Assembly (NCBI GenBank): GCA_024509875.1
Contig: JAMPIV010012447.1
Span: 420,501-484,500 of the forward strand
DNA length: 64,000 nucleotides
Origin: Oreohelix idahoensis
Lineage: Eukaryota > Mollusca > Gastropoda > Stylommatophora > Oreohelicidae
Reading direction: 5' to 3'
Under the pieces are notes generated by a model. It saw nothing but the letters and a program-made list of their open reading frames with translations, searched no databases and was not told the origin of the DNA. This document shows positions 21,291-32,326 of the stretch, piece by piece. The position numbers were made by a program, and so were the translations under genes. Position 1 is the first letter of the stretch. Each line of letters opens with the position of its first letter.

Positions 21291-23653
21291 AGCTTTGCCC
21301 TCAAACAAATGTAGTTATCTGATTAACCGTCCAACGTATTATTGCCATTTTTTTAGACCCAACAAATATATACTTTATATCTGTGCATCTTGTCTAGTTC
21401 CCATAAAGGAATGAAATCCTTTGATCTTTGTCGGCATACTAATTATTGAGTATCGAGAAAAGAAATTTTACCACTTCAGTCACAGATTCTGTGAATTGAT
21501 TAGGCATAGGTGTGTCTACTATTACAATAATGTGGCCATCACGTTTGTATTTGAATACCTGTTGAAGATGATTTCTTAAATGATCTGCATGCGAGATAGT
21601 CGTGACATTGTTTGTCATTGACATTTAGTGCGCTAACAAACTGGACCTTCATTGATCTAATTATTTCAATAGGTGTCACCACTTTGCGGTCCATAAATAT
21701 CATAATGGAACGTTGCTCCTCTACTGTGCTTGTAAATAACGGTAAGGTCATCTTTAAAGAAATTAAACTTCATCTGAATCATAGTCAGATGTCTCTGAGA
21801 AATTGATAATCAATCTCGGCGGAATGAAGGACAAACCATCATTCATCCAATCTTCCTCTTGTAACAAACACATGGTTCTCACATTTCTTCCAATAATCCC
21901 TGGCTATATTGGAGATGGCGGCTTTTGTAAGTATTTCAACATCTTTTAATTTGAACGTTCTATTTTCTGTTGCTAATTTTAACCCAGAATAATTCTATTG
22001 GGTTTAAGTGAGAATGGTAAGGAGGCAATCTTAAACATCTGTGACCATGTTCATGGATTGCCTTGTCTATGTGAAATATCTTTGTATGCTGTGTTTTTTT
22101 TACAATTCCAAGTAATCAGGCTTCAGGGACATTTCGTTGATTGGAATATTGTTTTTGGTAAGAAAAACCTTTATTACATCTTTAGTACATGATGAATTAG
22201 GAACTTTATCTTCTGGTGCCACAACGTTGTGATATGAAGCATTGTTCATTATCAAACACGACGGTCTATCCAATGAAGGAAGTACATTTTTTTTTTTTCG
22301 TACGCCCGCTAATACTCGAAGCGAAATCTCAGGTTATTAATATTATTAATGTCTAACCTGACATTGATTTTACGTGAGTATCCCTTTTTTTTCTTGTACA
22401 GAGACAGGTGTCCCTCGCCATTCAGGCAGATACTCGCCGATTTCGGAGGTACCCATTAGAGCTGGATCGGCTCAGGAGCCGCCAATCCCTGGTCGACGAC
22501 ACAAGGAAGTACATGATTCACAATCCAATCTTGAAATATCTTGCCATTCATCTCTGTATGATAATCCCTATTATCTGTGGATTTTGAAACAAATATGACT
22601 TCAGTATTATTTAGAAGCCCATAATAGCTGCTTCCTGCATGTGCAATTGTTAGGCGCTGTCCTTTACTGCTTGGTACTATTCTCTTAGTTGTCCCATCAG
22701 ATGATTGCCATTCTCGTTTATTACTGTGGTGTGCATTGATCCAAGTTTCATCTAAATACACAAAATCATAACAATCTCTTCTCATTTCTCTGACCTCGCG
22801 TAAATATTTGCTTCTCATTGCAACTATATGAGGCTTCTCACAAATAAGGTTTCTACCACCAACATATTTTCTAAAAGTGAATCCCAAACTCCTAATAGTC
22901 CTCCATAGCGTAGATTTGGAAATATCAATGTCATTATTCTTTCTTAACCAAATTTTCAATTTCCTTAAAGTCACTGCCTCATTATTGTGAAACATATTGC
23001 AAATTTCTCTACGGATCAATTCTCTGTCAAAATTATCCACCACTCTTGGCCTAATTTTTGTGTGTAAAACACTGGAATTAGAAATTTCAGATGTCGCTAT
23101 CCAGCGGTGCAGTGATCGTTTGCTTATCCCCAAGACATGAATAGTCCTCTTTTGTGGGTTTGAAATAGAATGATATGGTTTTCCTCGAGTAGCTTCATTG
23201 CAGAAATACTTAAAAATCCTATTTGTGATTTGCTGTAATGTCATAAAATGTACTTGCAGACTCATTTTTCCTACTTAACCACACAATACTTTTTGTAGAC
23301 ACGCCACTGATTGACAATGTGTGCGTAACACCGGATATAAACTGTTTTATGTTCAAGAAGTGCAATTTCACGCAATTTAACGCTAAAATCATGCCAATTG
23401 TTTGATAAACCAATCATGTGCAAATGAGGTCGTATAATTTACTGTAGACATTTCAATATGTGTGTGTGTGAAGTGTGTTGGCAAGTAGAATTTTGATATT
23501 GTATCGCAAAGAAACGAAAATTGAAACCAATGACCGCATTTTAATGAAAAATTTAATTCATAGGGTCTATACCATTTCAAATTCACACACAAAGTTTCAT
23601 TTATATGCGTTATATATTCGCTGAGATATAGCATTTTGAAGTTGGGCAAAGCT
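21291..23653 (-). mobile_element. Tc1/mariner-superfamily DDE transposon, decayed
   Basis: A transposon inserted in the 5' region of the Tx1-like LINE; the second LINE copy near 31395 lacks it. It carries one transposase on the minus strand. The only terminal repeat I can offer is a 10-bp match, AGCTTTGCCC at 21291-21300 and its complement at 23644-23653, so the exact ends are uncertain. Between 21300 and 21762, downstream of the transposase, I see no second gene that I can support. Confidence 0.65.
21763..23265 (-). pseudogene. IS630/Tc1-type DDE transposase, inactive
   Basis: The open segment (22456-23265) has an N-terminal helix-turn-helix region (GISKRSLHRWI), a second DNA-binding part (SKSTLWRTIRSLGF) and the first catalytic aspartate in DFVYLDETWINAHHS, followed by KGQRLTIAHAG and STDNRDYHTEMNGKIF. 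After frame loss near 22460, downstream sequence in other frames still reads as the same protein. The second catalytic aspartate is replaced by asparagine (CLIMNNASYHN, near 22240). The terminal glutamate survives in LPPYHSHLNPIELFW near 22010. An acidic tail (SETSDYDSDEV) ends at a TAA at 21763. The family's normal motif is MDNA.YH, so the enzyme is dead by substitution as well as frameshift. Confidence 0.82.
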
Positions 23654-23673
23654 AGTGAAACGTGCTATAGCAG

Positions 23674-24002
23674 ATCGCTTCTCTGCCTTTTGGCTAAGAT
23701 CAAAGTGTCTTAGCCAGGGCCGGGATCACACACAATTTACACATTTTGCTGAATAAAGTCAATAGACCTCACTTTGAGCCCTAGAAAGGGTAATTAAACA
23801 AAAAAAAGGCTAGCAGATAGATAATGTTGGTTCTCTTCAGGCCTTAGTATCCTATCTATCAACGCTGATCGGGTTAGCAGTCAAAAGAGAGATGGTAAAT
23901 GCGCTCTGATATAACCAAATAGATTGAAAGGAACGCGCCTCGCCAGAAGGAGGGGGAAAAAATACAATCATGTACGGTTCTTTACAGTATATGCACATCA
24001 GC
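23674..24002 (+). repeat. U2-headed monomer A1
   Basis: Begins ATCGCTTCTCTGCCTTTTGG then CTAAGATCAAAGTGT, the first ~34 nt of invertebrate U2 snRNA with one mismatch. U2 identity then ends: the branch-point-pairing GTAGTA and Sm site are absent. The rest is shared among monomers: CTTAGCCAGGGCCGGGATCA, AATAAAGTCAATAGACCTCA, then a hairpin around GATAGATAATGTTGG / TATCTATCAACGC, then GGTAAATGCGCTCTGATATA and CGCGCCTCGCCAGAAG. Confidence 0.85.
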
Positions 24003-24271
24003 ATCGCTTCTCGACCTTTTGGTAATAAATGATCGGCCTTTTGGCTAAGATCAAAGTGTCTAAACCACGGCCGAGATCACACATATTGTGTACAATAAAG
24101 TCAATAGACCTCACTTTACGCCCCAAAAGGGGTATTAAAAAAAATCAGCCAGCCGTTATTGTATATTTATGTTGGATCTAAATTTCCTTTTAGGACACAC
24201 TCCTTGTATGTAGATACATATATGAGTAGATGTATAGTTAGATACATAGGTATAAGTATGTATATAGGCGT
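24003..24271 (+). repeat. U2-headed monomer A2, with doubled head
   Basis: Starts ATCGCTTCTCGACCTTTTGG, then TAATAAATG, then a second partial head, ATCGGCCTTTTGGCTAAGAT followed by CAAAGTGTC. The downstream part has AGATCACACAT and AATAAAGTCAATAGACCTCA, then differs from A1 and leads through TATGTTGGATCTAAATTTCC to the LINE frame. The same doubled head is found at 32078. Confidence 0.85.
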
Positions 24272-26781
24272 ATGAATGGAATTCAAGAAGGTAATGTTTT
24301 GGTATCAATGGCGCACACTTTTTTGGACCACCACTCTATACCCTTTAGTTTAACCTTATTGTCATTAAATATAAACGGATTAACAAATAAACTAATTTCT
24401 CTGGTAAAGCTAATTAAACAATACCAACCTGATTTTGGTTTTTTTGCAAGAAACTAGAGTTGTTTCAGTTTTCCGGGCCAAACAAATCATAACAAAATTA
24501 GGATTAAGATACGGGTGGTTTAGTATAGGGACATCACACACAAGTGTTGCGATCTTTCAAACAGCAGAAGACTGGGAAATAACACACCATAACATGGACA
24601 CCAATGGCAGATTAGTTTCTGTTCAAATACACAATAAACAAAGCGAACAAGACACATACACATTAGTCAATATATACTCTCCAAGTCAAAGAACAAACCA
24701 GCCAGCAGTTTATCTGACGTTTTGTCACTACACTATAAAAGAGAGAACTTAATTTTAGGAGGGGATTATAACTGTGTCATGTCTGACCTAGTTCTTGCCG
24801 GTCGAACCTTACAAACACAGAACCAACATATAACTAAGGATCAGACATCTCAGTTGAAGATATTACAAACTATTTTAGAAGAGCATGTTCTGAGTGATGC
24901 ATTTAGAAGTGTTGAACCAAATAATAGATCGTACATTTACATAGATAAGACATGCCCGGGTTTACGACGAGCATCTAGGATAGATACATCAGACATTTAC
25001 AGGGTACAGGAAGCACAACATATTAACAGCACACTTGACCACAGACCACAAAGCGGTTTATACAGTGTTATGTATAGGGACGCCCATTACAACATCTAAA
25101 AGATCCCCACATTGGAAGTTTAATAACAGTTTACTTAAACATGATTTCTTCACAAGAAATAACGCAGCTCATATTAGGATACACAAAACAGATCCCTGAA
25201 CAAAATATTGCAGAATATTGGGACTTATTAAAAAACACCATAAAAGATAGAACAGGCCCTGGCCACCTACAAACACAGGACATCAAAAACACAAGGAAAG
25301 ACATTAGAACAAGCAATCAAACTAACAAAACAAATAAACAAAACCAACCCGGTTATGCAGACGTTGCAAGACCAGTTAGAACAACATAAACAAGACACAT
25401 ATAAAGGTGCAATGCTGAGAACGAAGTTATATACAACACAAGAGACTCCAAACAAACAGTACCTGGCAATAGAACAGAACATTCAACAAAATAAGCAGAT
25501 CCGCCAAATACTAGATACAAATGGACAATTGCAAACGAACAACACAAACATATGTCAGACTATCTTGGAATTTTATAAATAGTTATACACCAAAGAAGAA
25601 ACAAGAACAGACGCACAAAACATTTTTCGACACTACACAAAGCCTCTCACAGAACAAGACAGTTCAAATTTACACCAAGCTCTAACGCTCGAAAATTTGC
25701 GAGAGGCAGTAAACACACTACACCGAGATAAAACTCCCGGTCCAGACGGCCTTACATCAGAATTGTATACATTGTTTTTTCCCGTTCTCGGACCACTATT
25801 ACTGAAAGTTTTTGAAGAAGTCTTTCAGAAGGGCGAACTTCCTGAAAGTTTAAATCAGTCGTACCCTTACCAAAAGATAAAACAGACAGGAAATTACTAA
25901 AAAATTACAGACCCATATCTCTTCTAAACACTGACTATAAAATTCTAACTAAAACTCTGTTCGCCTGTAATGTAGGGGCATACTTTAGAAAGTGGATAGA
26001 AATTATATTTAAAAAACCCGACTTTTAATAAATCACACAATTACAGAACCATTTATTTTAACTAGGTCTGTTAGACAAGGGTGCCCACTCTCACCCTTGT
26101 TATATGTACTCTCAATAGAACCCGTGTTAGAGAAAATTAGACAAGACACAAACTACACATGGGTTTTCATTCCAGGACAAGGTCAAAAAAAATTATGCGC
26201 CTACGCTGACGACACGGTATTTTTCCCAACCAAAATTTCATCCATTCAAAGTATTTTAAACACCTTTAATGAGTTTGGACGAGCCAGCGAAGCAAAATTA
26301 AACATTCAGAAATCAAAGTTAATGGGAATAGGTAAATGGAGAAACAGATCAGACTTTCCTTTTCATTTGCTCCAAGTAAATAAAATAAAAATTTACGGTA
26401 TTACATACACTTCCACACGAACACAAGGAAACACAGAGGTATGGAAAAACTTGTTAGAGAAAATAAAAAACAGACTAGAAAGATATAAATACAAAACTAC
26501 TACAATTTTCGGAAGATCGGTTTTAATTAACACTTTTATTTTACCTAAATTGATTTACATAGCAAATGTCCTTACCATTCCTCAAGAAATTATTTCACTA
26601 ATAAACAAACTCACAAGAACATTCTTATTTCGCAATACTTTACATCGTATAAAACACAAAACGTTAATACACCAAAGATAGAGGGGGAGTATCCTTACAA
26701 GATATAGTAACAAAAATAAAAGCTTTAAGAATCAAGTACATTGGAGAAATCGTTAAAAATCCAGAACAATACCCCATGGCT

Positions 26782-26952
26782 CATTATTATATTGGTTTAA
26801 GATTATCTAACTTGTGTCGTTACAACAATAATCAACCTCATTATTATATTGGTTTAAGATTATCTAACTTGTGTCGTTACAACAATAATCAACCTCATTA
26901 TTATATTGGTTTAAGATTATCTAACTTGTATCGTTACAACAATAATCAACCT
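26782..26952 (+). repeat. 57-bp in-frame triplication inside ORF2
   Basis: Three head-to-tail units start at 26782, 26839 and 26896, each encoding HYYIGLRLSNLCRYNNNQP with one change (C to Y) in the third. Fifty-seven is divisible by three, so the frame is kept. A single unit followed by HHFGTLP would be the expected form. Confidence 0.93.
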
Positions 26953-27363
26953 CATCATTTTGGCACTTTACCACGGTTCTACAAACAACGCATACAAGGA
27001 AACACATCTTTATTACAACAAAACACACGTTCCATATACGGAAGTCTCACTAGTTTACAAGAACCCTTATTAGTGACAAGGATAAAACGTGGGTACAATT
27101 ATTTCATAACTGATTAACAACCTATTGTTAGGAGCCTACACGAGTTACCACTTGCTCCACCCGCAAAGGAAGTCACATTTAGATTGCTATATAGAATGAC
27201 ACCCATTAGGCAAAAACGTGTTGCACAATGGAAAAACATCCCAAAATGCAAATTATGTAACACCAATACACAGGAAACAGAAGATCATTTGTTTTTTTAC
27301 TGTAGTACAATTACTTCTACAATAGAAATTTTGAAAAAGGAATTAGTGTTTTACATTTCACGC

Positions 27364-27499
27364 ACTATTGACATGTATAGAGCTATCATGCTGAATTCCC
27401 TACCTAAGTGTACACAACAAGTAGAACTGAAACTATTGACATGTATAGAGCTATCATGCTGAATTCCCTACCTAAGTATATAAAACAAGTAGAATTGAA
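27364..27499 (+). repeat. 68-bp tandem duplication near the ORF2 end
   Basis: ACTATTGACATGTATAGAGC begins at 27364 and again at 27432. The duplicated unit is 68 bp, not a multiple of three, so the first copy throws the C-terminus out of frame and the second carries the original continuation (LVEFKYLVWICRNFAVFEG). Confidence 0.92.
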
Positions 27500-27806
27500 A
27501 ATTTTGACCCTGCTAGTGGAATTTAAATATTTAGTCTGGATATGTAGGAACTTTGCAGTGTTTGAAGGGAAACAGTACAACGCCCACTTATTCTCACAAG
27601 TATACCTACAAAAATCACAATATCTTAAAGTTTGAAGGGATTGGGAAGGGGGAATGGAGGGGGTAAGGGGGCAGGAAACTAATTCAAACCCAGAACTGAT
27701 TGTACATATGTTAATAATTATAGCCATGTTTAGCTTTAAAAAAAAATCGTATGCGTGGAAGTTAAATGTGTGTGTGAACGAGTTTATATGATAATTTTCT
27801 TTTTAA

Positions 27807-30800
27807 CTTACTTACTTAGTCGTTCCCCTTCTACCGTGAGGTGTAGAGATTTGGAAGAGAGAGAGCGCCAGACTATCCTATCGGCTGTCTTCCTCCTGGC
27901 CTGGTTCCATTCTAGTCCTCAGTCCTTCAAAGATTGTCTAATGTTGTCCTCCCAGCGGACTCTGGGTCGTCCTGGGGGTCTGGATCCCTGGCTCTTTGTT
28001 TCCCATGCTTGTGGTAGCCGATCTTCTCCCATTCTGCAGACATGGCCAAACCATCTTAGTTGGGACTGTTCTAATTGGGTCTGCAGGGGGTGGGATTTTA
28101 GGCTTTGACGTATCGTCTGGTTGCTGGCCATGCCTCTTCTTGTTACTTCAACCACTTTCCTCAGATACCTCATTTCTGAGGTTTGGATCTGGCTTTTGTG
28201 GGTTGTAGTCATTGCCCATGACTCGCATCCATATGTCAAAACTGGGATATAGGTGGAGCGGTATACAGCCATCTTCGTTTTCTTACCAACCTCTCTCTTG
28301 CTGAGGAATCCTCGATTTATGGCCTGAAAAAGTCTCCCAGCTGCTGCTTTTCGAGTGGCCAACTCGTCTTTGATTCCTCCCTTTCGGTCTATAATAGCTC
28401 CGAGATATTTAAAGTGGTCGACCTGCTCCAGGACCTGTTCGCCCAGCTTAATCTGATGTTTTCTTTCTTCTCGTGATATCACCATGGATTTTGTTTTAGA
28501 GCTACTTATGACCATCCCTCTCTTCTCCAGCTCTTCCTTCCAGACTTGCAGGTTGGATTGGAGATGTGCCTCTGATTTAGCAATCAGGGCAACATCATCA
28601 GCAAATGCCAGCTCTGAAATACATAACTGTCTCATCTTCCAGTACCCCACTGAATACTTTCTTGTTCTCTTCTTACGTGACTTGATAACATCGTCCATGA
28701 GGAGTATGAAAAGATAAGGTGACAGGATATCACCTTGTCTTACACCAGTGATGGTCCTGAACTCTTCTGACTTATGGTTTGCTGTCCTCACATAATTTCT
28801 GCAAGACTTGTAGAAGCTCTGTATGGCATGAATCAGAGGTGCTGGAATGTTCTTCCTTGCCAAACAGTCCCAAAGTTTGCTCCAGGGGACCCTGTCAAAT
28901 GCCTTTTCCAGATCTATGAAACAAAGATGGATCTCACTCTTATACTCAAGGGCCTTTTCACTCAGCTGTCTGAGTGTGAAGATTAGGTCTTGAGTACTTC
29001 GGTTTGCTCGGAATGCGCATTGGACCTCATCCAGTTGTGGCTCAGCTGGGCGTTGGAGTCTCTGCTCTAGGATTCTAGAGTAGATTTTACCAGGGACACT
29101 GAGAAGGGATATGCCTCTATGGTTTCCACATTGTCGATTGTCACCCTTTTTGAAAATTGGTGTTATGATGGCAATCTGTATTACCCTTAAGAGTAATAGG
29201 TTGCCTGATGCTCCCATGTACTTAACCATTTCTGGTGTTATACCATCATGCCCTGCTGCTTTGCCCATCTTGATTTTCTCCAGTGCTGCCGTCAGTTCTT
29301 CCATCTTTATGTCATCTTAATCACCATTTGTTTCCTCTTCTGTGCTAATGATTATCATTTCTGATGCTTGACCTTGCTCACCATCAAGGAGTTCTGAGAT
29401 ATATTCTTTCCATCTTTCCATTACTTCCTTCGGGGCAGTAAGCAATTAGCCTTGCTTGTCCTTTATAAATTTGAGAGGGCATTGTTTTTTCCTTCCTCAT
29501 ATTCTTTAGGGTCTTATAGAACAATTTCTGGTTTTCTTGCGCATCTTTTTCTAGCTTTTCTCCAAATTCTTCCTAGGACTTCTGTTTTGCTGCTAGCACC
29601 TTGTTCTTTGCTTCTGATCTGAGTATCACATATTCTCTATATTTCTGTAGTTGTCCTGCTGTGTTTTTAGCTCATAAGTATTGTTTCCATGCCATTTTCT
29701 TCTCTCTTATTTTCTCTTTGACTTCCTCTGTCTACCAAGGTGTCCTCTTTCTCTTGTTCCCAAGTCGGACTTCACCACATGCTTCTGCAGCAGCTGTCTG
29801 TATGATGTCCTTGAATTTAAGCCACATGGTTTCCAAGTCATCAGGTTGTTCTTCTGTGTTTCTCACCGCTGCAGCAATAAGCCCCTGATATCTGGTCTTA
29901 ATTTCTGGCTCTTTCAGCTTGTAGGTCTTAATGATCATTTCTTCCGTTCGTTTACTTGGTTTCTTGCGTTATTCTGGGCAGTTCCTAGGCTGAGCATCTC
30001 TTTCAGTTGTTCTTTTGATTGTAAGCAGGTAGTGATCACTTCCAATCTTTGGCCCCCTCCAGACTCTAGCATCCCGGACATATTTGAATTAGTTCCTCCT
30101 AACAATGGCATAGTCGATCACTGACTTCTCATTCTTTGTTGGTTCACACCTAGTGTATGCATGTATGTGCTTATGGGGGAACTTTGTGTTGGTAATGATC
30201 AGATTCTGCTTACTGCAGAATCTAAGGAGTCGCTTTCCATTATCATTGAGAGCATCTTCTCCATATCTTCCGATAACTCCACCCCATCTAGCATGGTTAT
30301 TTCCCACTCTGCCATTGAAATCTCCGAGCATGATAATTTCATCTAGGCAGTCATCCACTGTCCTTTAAAGCAGCTAAAAGAATTCCTCCTTGACCTCTGC
30401 TCTCTCATCCTCATTTGGCCCATACACCATGACCAGGTTGACTATGGTTTCTCCTTCTTTTAGTTTTACAACCATAATGCGCTCCGAGACAAAGTTCCAT
30501 CCCTTGATACTATCTTTCTGGTTTTTGGCCACAATGCAACCCACGCCCCGTTTAGCTCTTTCAGATGTGGGTACACCACTGTAGAGCAGCGTGTTGCCAT
30601 CGAGATCCATGACTCCTTGTCCGTTTTTCTTTGTTTCCGTAATAGCCAGGATTTCTAGTTTTGCTTTCCTCATCTCTTCCACCAGCTCCTCTTCTTTCCC
30701 ATTTATACTTCTTGTGTTCCAAGTTCCATAAGTCGTAGTCCGTAGTCCGTTCCAGTTCGTCGCCTTTAGAATCAGTCCGGTTTTCTCTCATATTACTCGT

Positions 30801-30932
30801 AATCATAGTTTAAAGCAAACAGGTGATTGGCCTGTTGTGCCGTTGCATGGTGGAGGGGCTGTCTCCTTACGGCCTCCATGCAGGCCGCCCTCCTCCTTTT
30901 TCAGCCGGGCTTGGGACCGGCCTAGGCGGAGT
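27807..30932 (-). mobile_element. RTE-like LINE, nearly complete, antisense
   Basis: Antisense LINE with (TAAG)n at its 3' end (27807-27818 on plus), an RT near the 3' half, an APE-type endonuclease near 30090-30690 and a GC-rich leader up to about 30930. It separates Tx1-like copy A from the second Tx1-like 5' region, so it probably inserted between them or near a pre-existing RTE fragment at 30933. It has the full domain set but stops and frameshifts in the linker. Confidence 0.85.
27919..30690 (-). pseudogene. RTE-like endonuclease-reverse transcriptase
   Basis: The protein nicks DNA and reverse-transcribes the element RNA at the target. Endonuclease pieces: LEILAITETKKNGQG, LVMVYGPNEDE (30374-30682), then MLGDFNGRVGNN and YTRCEPTKNEKSVIDYAI (30089-30358), frames shifted between them. 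A linker with stops lies at 29310-30080. The RT is a clean 461-codon frame (27919-29304): AAGHDGITPEM, NHRGISLLSVPGKIYSRIL, CFIDLEKAFDRVPW, GVRQGDILSPYLF, the catalytic FADD in LAFADDVALIA, the YGCESWAMTT region, and a C-terminal RWFGHVCRMGEDRLP. RTE proteins are normally one frame, so this copy is disabled only upstream of the RT. Confidence 0.87.
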
Positions 30933-30980
30933 TTTATGGGGGAACTTTGTGTTTGTAATGATCGTGTTTTGCTTAGTGCC
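30933..30980 (-). mobile_element. Short RTE endonuclease-region fragment
   Basis: TTATGGGGGAACTTTGTG to TTTTGCTTAGTGC repeats the junction seen at 20793-20838. It is the left border of the second Tx1-like 5' region, as in copy A. Confidence 0.65.
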
Positions 30981-31433
30981 TTAATATTTCTTCTTGAAAT
31001 TCGACAGTTACTCCTTAGGTTCTTGGGTGTAACGCCATCGTGTTATTTTTTCAGCAGCCCAGTTTGGTTTTGACAAAAAATTGTTTTCCGTTTTAATTTA
31101 TATACGCCAACAGCAGTAGTGAAGGGAAATAACTTCGTGCGAGATATCAAGGGAAATAATCAAAGTAATAAAAGTATTCAATAAATTTTGCAATTAACAC
31201 CTAATTTTTTTAACATTTTACAATGCAATTTTAAATTTTTTATAATTCTGTTTTGTTATTATTGAAAGTGCACATTTAATTCGTTTCTCTGTAGTATTAA
31301 AGTTATGATTACTATCTCTATGGAACCTAAGGAAGTTTCTCAGTGATAATGAACTGGCCCATAGTTTCAAAAGACACTGATTGACAAAACCTTAACTAAC
31401 CACTTCAAAATTACCAAAAGTAACCCGTTTAGA

Positions 31434-31739
31434 GCTTCTCGGCCTTTTGGCTAAGATCAAAGTGTCTTAGCCAGGGCTGGGATCACACACAATTTACTGA
31501 ATAAAGTCAATAGACCTCACTTTGAGCCCCAGAAGGGGTAATTAAAACAAAAAAAAAAGCTAGCAGATAGATAATGTTGGTCCTCTTCAGGACTTAGTAT
31601 CTATCAACGCTGATCGGGTTAGCAGTCAACAGAGTTGACATTTTCTTTTATGGTAAATGCGCTCTGATATAACCAAATAGGTTGAAAGGAACGCGCCTCG
31701 CCAGAAGAAGGCAAAAACAAAAAAAAATGCATTACACAC
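31434..31739 (+). repeat. U2-headed monomer B1
   Basis: Head GCTTCTCGGCCTTTTGGCTA then AGATCAAAGTGTC, missing the first three U2 bases. The body then follows monomer A1 closely: CTTAGCCAGGGCTGGGATCA, AATAAAGTCAATAGACCTCA, hairpin, GGTAAATGCGCTCTGATATA, CGCGCCTCGCCAGAAG. Confidence 0.85.
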
Positions 31740-32077
31740 GCAGCTCGGGCCTTTTAGAAAAAAAAATTTGCCTTAGCCAGGACCGAGATCACACATATAT
31801 TATACATTTTACTCAATAAAGTCAATAGACCTCACTTTGAGCCCCAGAAGGGGTATTTAAAAAAAAAGAGTCGTTTTTAGGGCTTCATGCTAGCAGATAG
31901 ATAATGGTCCTTTTAAGGACTTAGTATCTATCAACGCTGATCGGGTTAGCAGTCAACAGAGTTGACTTTTTTTTGGGATGGTAAATGCGCTCTGATATAA
32001 CGCGCCTCCCCAGAAGCAGGCAAAATAAAAATAAAAATACAATCTTATACGGTTCTTTACAGTTTATGCACATCAGC
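31740..32077 (+). repeat. Monomer B2 with degenerate head
   Basis: The head is reduced to CTCGGGCCTTTTAG and an A run. The body is intact: CTTAGCCAGGACCGAGATCA, AATAAAGTCAATAGACCTCA, TAGCAGATAGATAATGG, TATCTATCAACGCTGATCGG, GGTAAATGCGCTCTGATATA. This extra unit gives copy B three monomers where copy A has two. Confidence 0.75.
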
Positions 32078-32326
32078 ATCGCTTCTCGGCCTTTTTGGTA
32101 ATAAATGATCGGCCTTTTGCCTAAGATCAAAGTGTCTAAACCACGGCCGAGATCACACATATTTTGCACAATAAAGCCAAAAGGGATATTTAAAAAATAT
32201 CAGCCTGCTATTATTGTATATTTATGTTGGATCTAAATTTCCTTTTAGGACACACTCCTTGTATGTAGATACATATATGAGTAGATGTATAGTTAGATAC
32301 GTAGGTATAGGTATGTATTTAGGCGT
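32078..32326 (+). repeat. U2-headed monomer B3, with doubled head
   Basis: ATCGCTTCTCGGCCTTTTTG, TAATAAATG and a second head ATCGGCCTTTTGCCTAAGAT reproduce the arrangement at 24003, followed by the same bridge into the LINE coding start. The AATAAAG motif is present but the following segment is shortened. Confidence 0.82.

Larger units (their letters stand above)
24272..27635 (+). pseudogene. Tx1-like LINE ORF2: endonuclease and reverse transcriptase
   Basis: ORF2 would supply endonuclease and RT for target-primed insertion. Endonuclease motifs are visible in broken frames: LLSLNINGLTNKL, FLQETRVVS, LVNIYSPSQ and LGGDYNCVM. RT begins with KTPGPDGLTSELYTLFFPVLG at 25730 and NYRPISLLNTDYKILTK near 25910. 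A gap of roughly 100 residues is then missing before FRKWIEIIF. The palm resumes with SVRQGCPLSPLL and the catalytic YADD in LCAYADDTVFFP near 26200. The C-terminus has a CX2C-H-C cluster (CKLCNTNTQETEDHLFFYC) near 27250. Stops and frameshifts are numerous, and two tandem duplications disturb the end. No ORF1 precedes it. Confidence 0.82.
20838..27750 (+). mobile_element. Tx1-like (L1-group) LINE, copy A, with U2-headed 5' monomers
   Basis: The proposed order is a unique 5' segment (20838-21290), an inserted DDE transposon (about 21291-23653), two monomers starting with the U2 snRNA 5' end (23674 and 24003), then ORF2 (24272 onward) and a 3' end near 27750 at an A run. The unique segment and monomers recur in the same order at 30981-32330 without the transposon, showing that they belong together. 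No ORF1 lies between the monomers and ORF2. ORF2 resembles Tx1-group proteins, a clade known for sequence-specific members that target snRNA, rRNA or tRNA genes. Confidence 0.65.

Noticed and set aside
21439..21751. Second gene of the DDE transposon downstream of the transposase
   Set aside because: Two short overlapping minus-strand frames exist, but neither shows a domain and they lie in different frames.
23674..23710. Functional U2 snRNA gene
   Set aside because: Only the first ~34 nt match. The branch-point-pairing segment, Sm site and 3' stem-loops are absent in every copy.
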